The notes under the pieces: generated by a model | Seen by the model: the letters and a program-made list of their open reading frames with translations, nothing else | The model's database searches: none | Told to the model about the DNA's origin: nothing | In this document: in pieces, positions 12,735-13,062 of the stretch | Position numbering within the stretch: the first letter of the stretch is position 1 | Layout: each line of letters opens with the position of its first letter | Translations under genes and position numbers: made by a program | Source of the DNA: an uncultured Eubacteriales bacterium | GTDB lineage: Bacteria > Bacillota > Clostridia > Oscillospirales > Oscillospiraceae | Assembly: GCA_905201305.1 (NCBI GenBank) | Contig: CAJKNS010000047.1 | Span: 1-13,062 of the forward strand | Direction of reading: 5' to 3' | Length of the DNA stretch: 13,062 nucleotides

Positions 12735-12980
12735 ATGTCTGAAAAGAAAAACAGCGACGCAAAAATCCGCGCCAACAATAAATACACTTCCGCCCACTAT
12801 GACCGAATCAACATGGCGCTGCCAAAGGGCAGCCGAAAGCTCATTGCCCAGTGCGCAGCGAAAAACGGCGAGACCGTCAACCGTTATGTCTGCCGGGTGG
12901 TATTGGAGGCTGTTCGAGAGCAGCTGCGTCAGGAGCAGCGGGAAAAAGCAGAGCGCAGAGAATTTTTCGATCAGTTTTAA
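12735..12980 (+). CDS. Ribbon-helix-helix (Arc/antitoxin-like) DNA-binding protein
   Basis: This 81-residue protein starts at ATG 12735, with AGGTGA 5 bases upstream. The frame is open further upstream to 12657, but that part covers the promoter and operator repeats and is not coding. A basic N-terminal arm is followed by a short beta strand DRINMALP (about 23-30) and two helices: KGSRKLIAQCAAKNGE (31-46) and TVNRYVCRVVLEAVREQ (47-63). This is the pattern of MetJ/Arc-type dimers that insert a paired strand in the major groove. A long charged helix rich in Arg, Gln and Glu ends the protein. Relatives are usually annotated as antitoxins or small regulators. No toxin gene follows within the 82 bases left, so a partner may lie outside the window or be absent. 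The tandem palindromes upstream suggest autoregulation. Confidence 0.75.
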   Translation: MSEKKNSDAKIRANNKYTSAHYDRINMALPKGSRKLIAQCAAKNGETVNRYVCRVVLEAVREQLRQEQREKAERREFFDQF

Positions 12981-12983
12981 GGC

Positions 12984-13039
12984 AATACCGCACAAATACA
13001 TCTGCGTATTCTGACGGATCTTTTCCGCCAGAAATGCGC
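12984..13039. repeat. Overlapping, mutually exclusive hairpins downstream of the ribbon-helix-helix gene
   Basis: Hairpin A pairs AATA-CGCA (12984-12992, one bulged C) with TGCGTATT (13003-13010). Hairpin B pairs GCGTATTCTG (13004-13013) with CAGAAATGCGC (13029-13039, one bulge, one wobble), continued by CGGA (13015-13018) and TCCG (13024-13027). They share the GCGTATT arm and cannot form together. No T-run follows on the plus strand, so a classical terminator is unlikely. The structure continues toward the window end and may be part of a longer palindromic repeat. Confidence 0.5.
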
Positions 13040-13062
13040 CCAAAAACCTTGAAATACACAAA

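Noticed and set aside
12583..13006. 12-bp direct repeat AATACATCTGCG at 12583-12594 and 12995-13006
   Set aside because: One or more 12-bp matches are expected by chance in a window this size, and the flanks do not align.
1..13062. tRNA or rRNA genes, CRISPR arrays, intact insertion sequences
   Set aside because: Looked for by eye and not found. No cloverleaf-like blocks, regularly spaced repeats or transposase motifs were seen.

Overview
The window reads as chromosomal core DNA of a fairly GC-rich anaerobic Firmicute of class Clostridia, most likely a gut Oscillospirales/Ruminococcaceae-type organism. The basis is the SCIFF ranthipeptide pair (scfA/scfB, nearly universal in Clostridia) in its usual company of yajC, tgt and queA, an xerD gene next to a SpoIIM-like gene, a DUF624 (YesL-type) membrane protein, strong AGGAGG-type ribosome-binding sites and sigma-A-like promoters with 17-bp spacers. 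Genus is not resolved. Apart from the tail of the first gene and the last gene, every gene is on the minus strand.

Layout, left to right. 1-168 (+) is the end of a class II fructose-bisphosphate aldolase gene, sharing a bidirectional terminator with a convergent BlaI/BlaR1-like repressor and membrane-protease pair (218-2117, -). That pair has a well-formed promoter overlaid by two direct-repeat BlaI-like boxes. Its protease half carries a C-terminal domain that does not look like a beta-lactam sensor. Next is a complete XerC-type tyrosine recombinase (2287-3315, -) preceded by an AT-rich DUF2726 gene (3354-3872, -) that looks foreign, bounded by a perfect 19-bp inverted repeat. Then come a HAD phosphatase and a DUF624 membrane protein in one short operon (3972-5903, -), and xerD with a SpoIIM-like membrane gene (6061-7507, -).

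The right half is transcribed leftward as queA > tgt > yajC > small membrane protein > scfA > scfB (12523 down to 7843). QueA and Tgt make the queuosine modification of tRNA. YajC is the Sec-associated subunit. ScfA is a 48-residue Cys-rich precursor peptide and ScfB the radical SAM enzyme that forms its thioether. I see separate promoters in front of queA, yajC and scfA, so this is a set of overlapping transcription units rather than one operon. A ribbon-helix-helix protein gene (12735-12980, +) diverges from queA, with a pair of palindromic operator-like sites upstream.

The most unusual points are: (1) an extracytoplasmic insert in the DUF624 protein whose motif pattern resembles a contractile-phage tail-sheath domain; (2) a terminator hairpin after yajC whose 3' arm contains the ribosome-binding site of the next gene; (3) a SCIFF peptide with a seventh cysteine; (4) the AT-rich DUF2726 island; (5) the operator array in front of the ribbon-helix-helix gene; and (6) mutually exclusive hairpins at the right edge. 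No rRNA, tRNA, CRISPR array or intact insertion sequence was seen.
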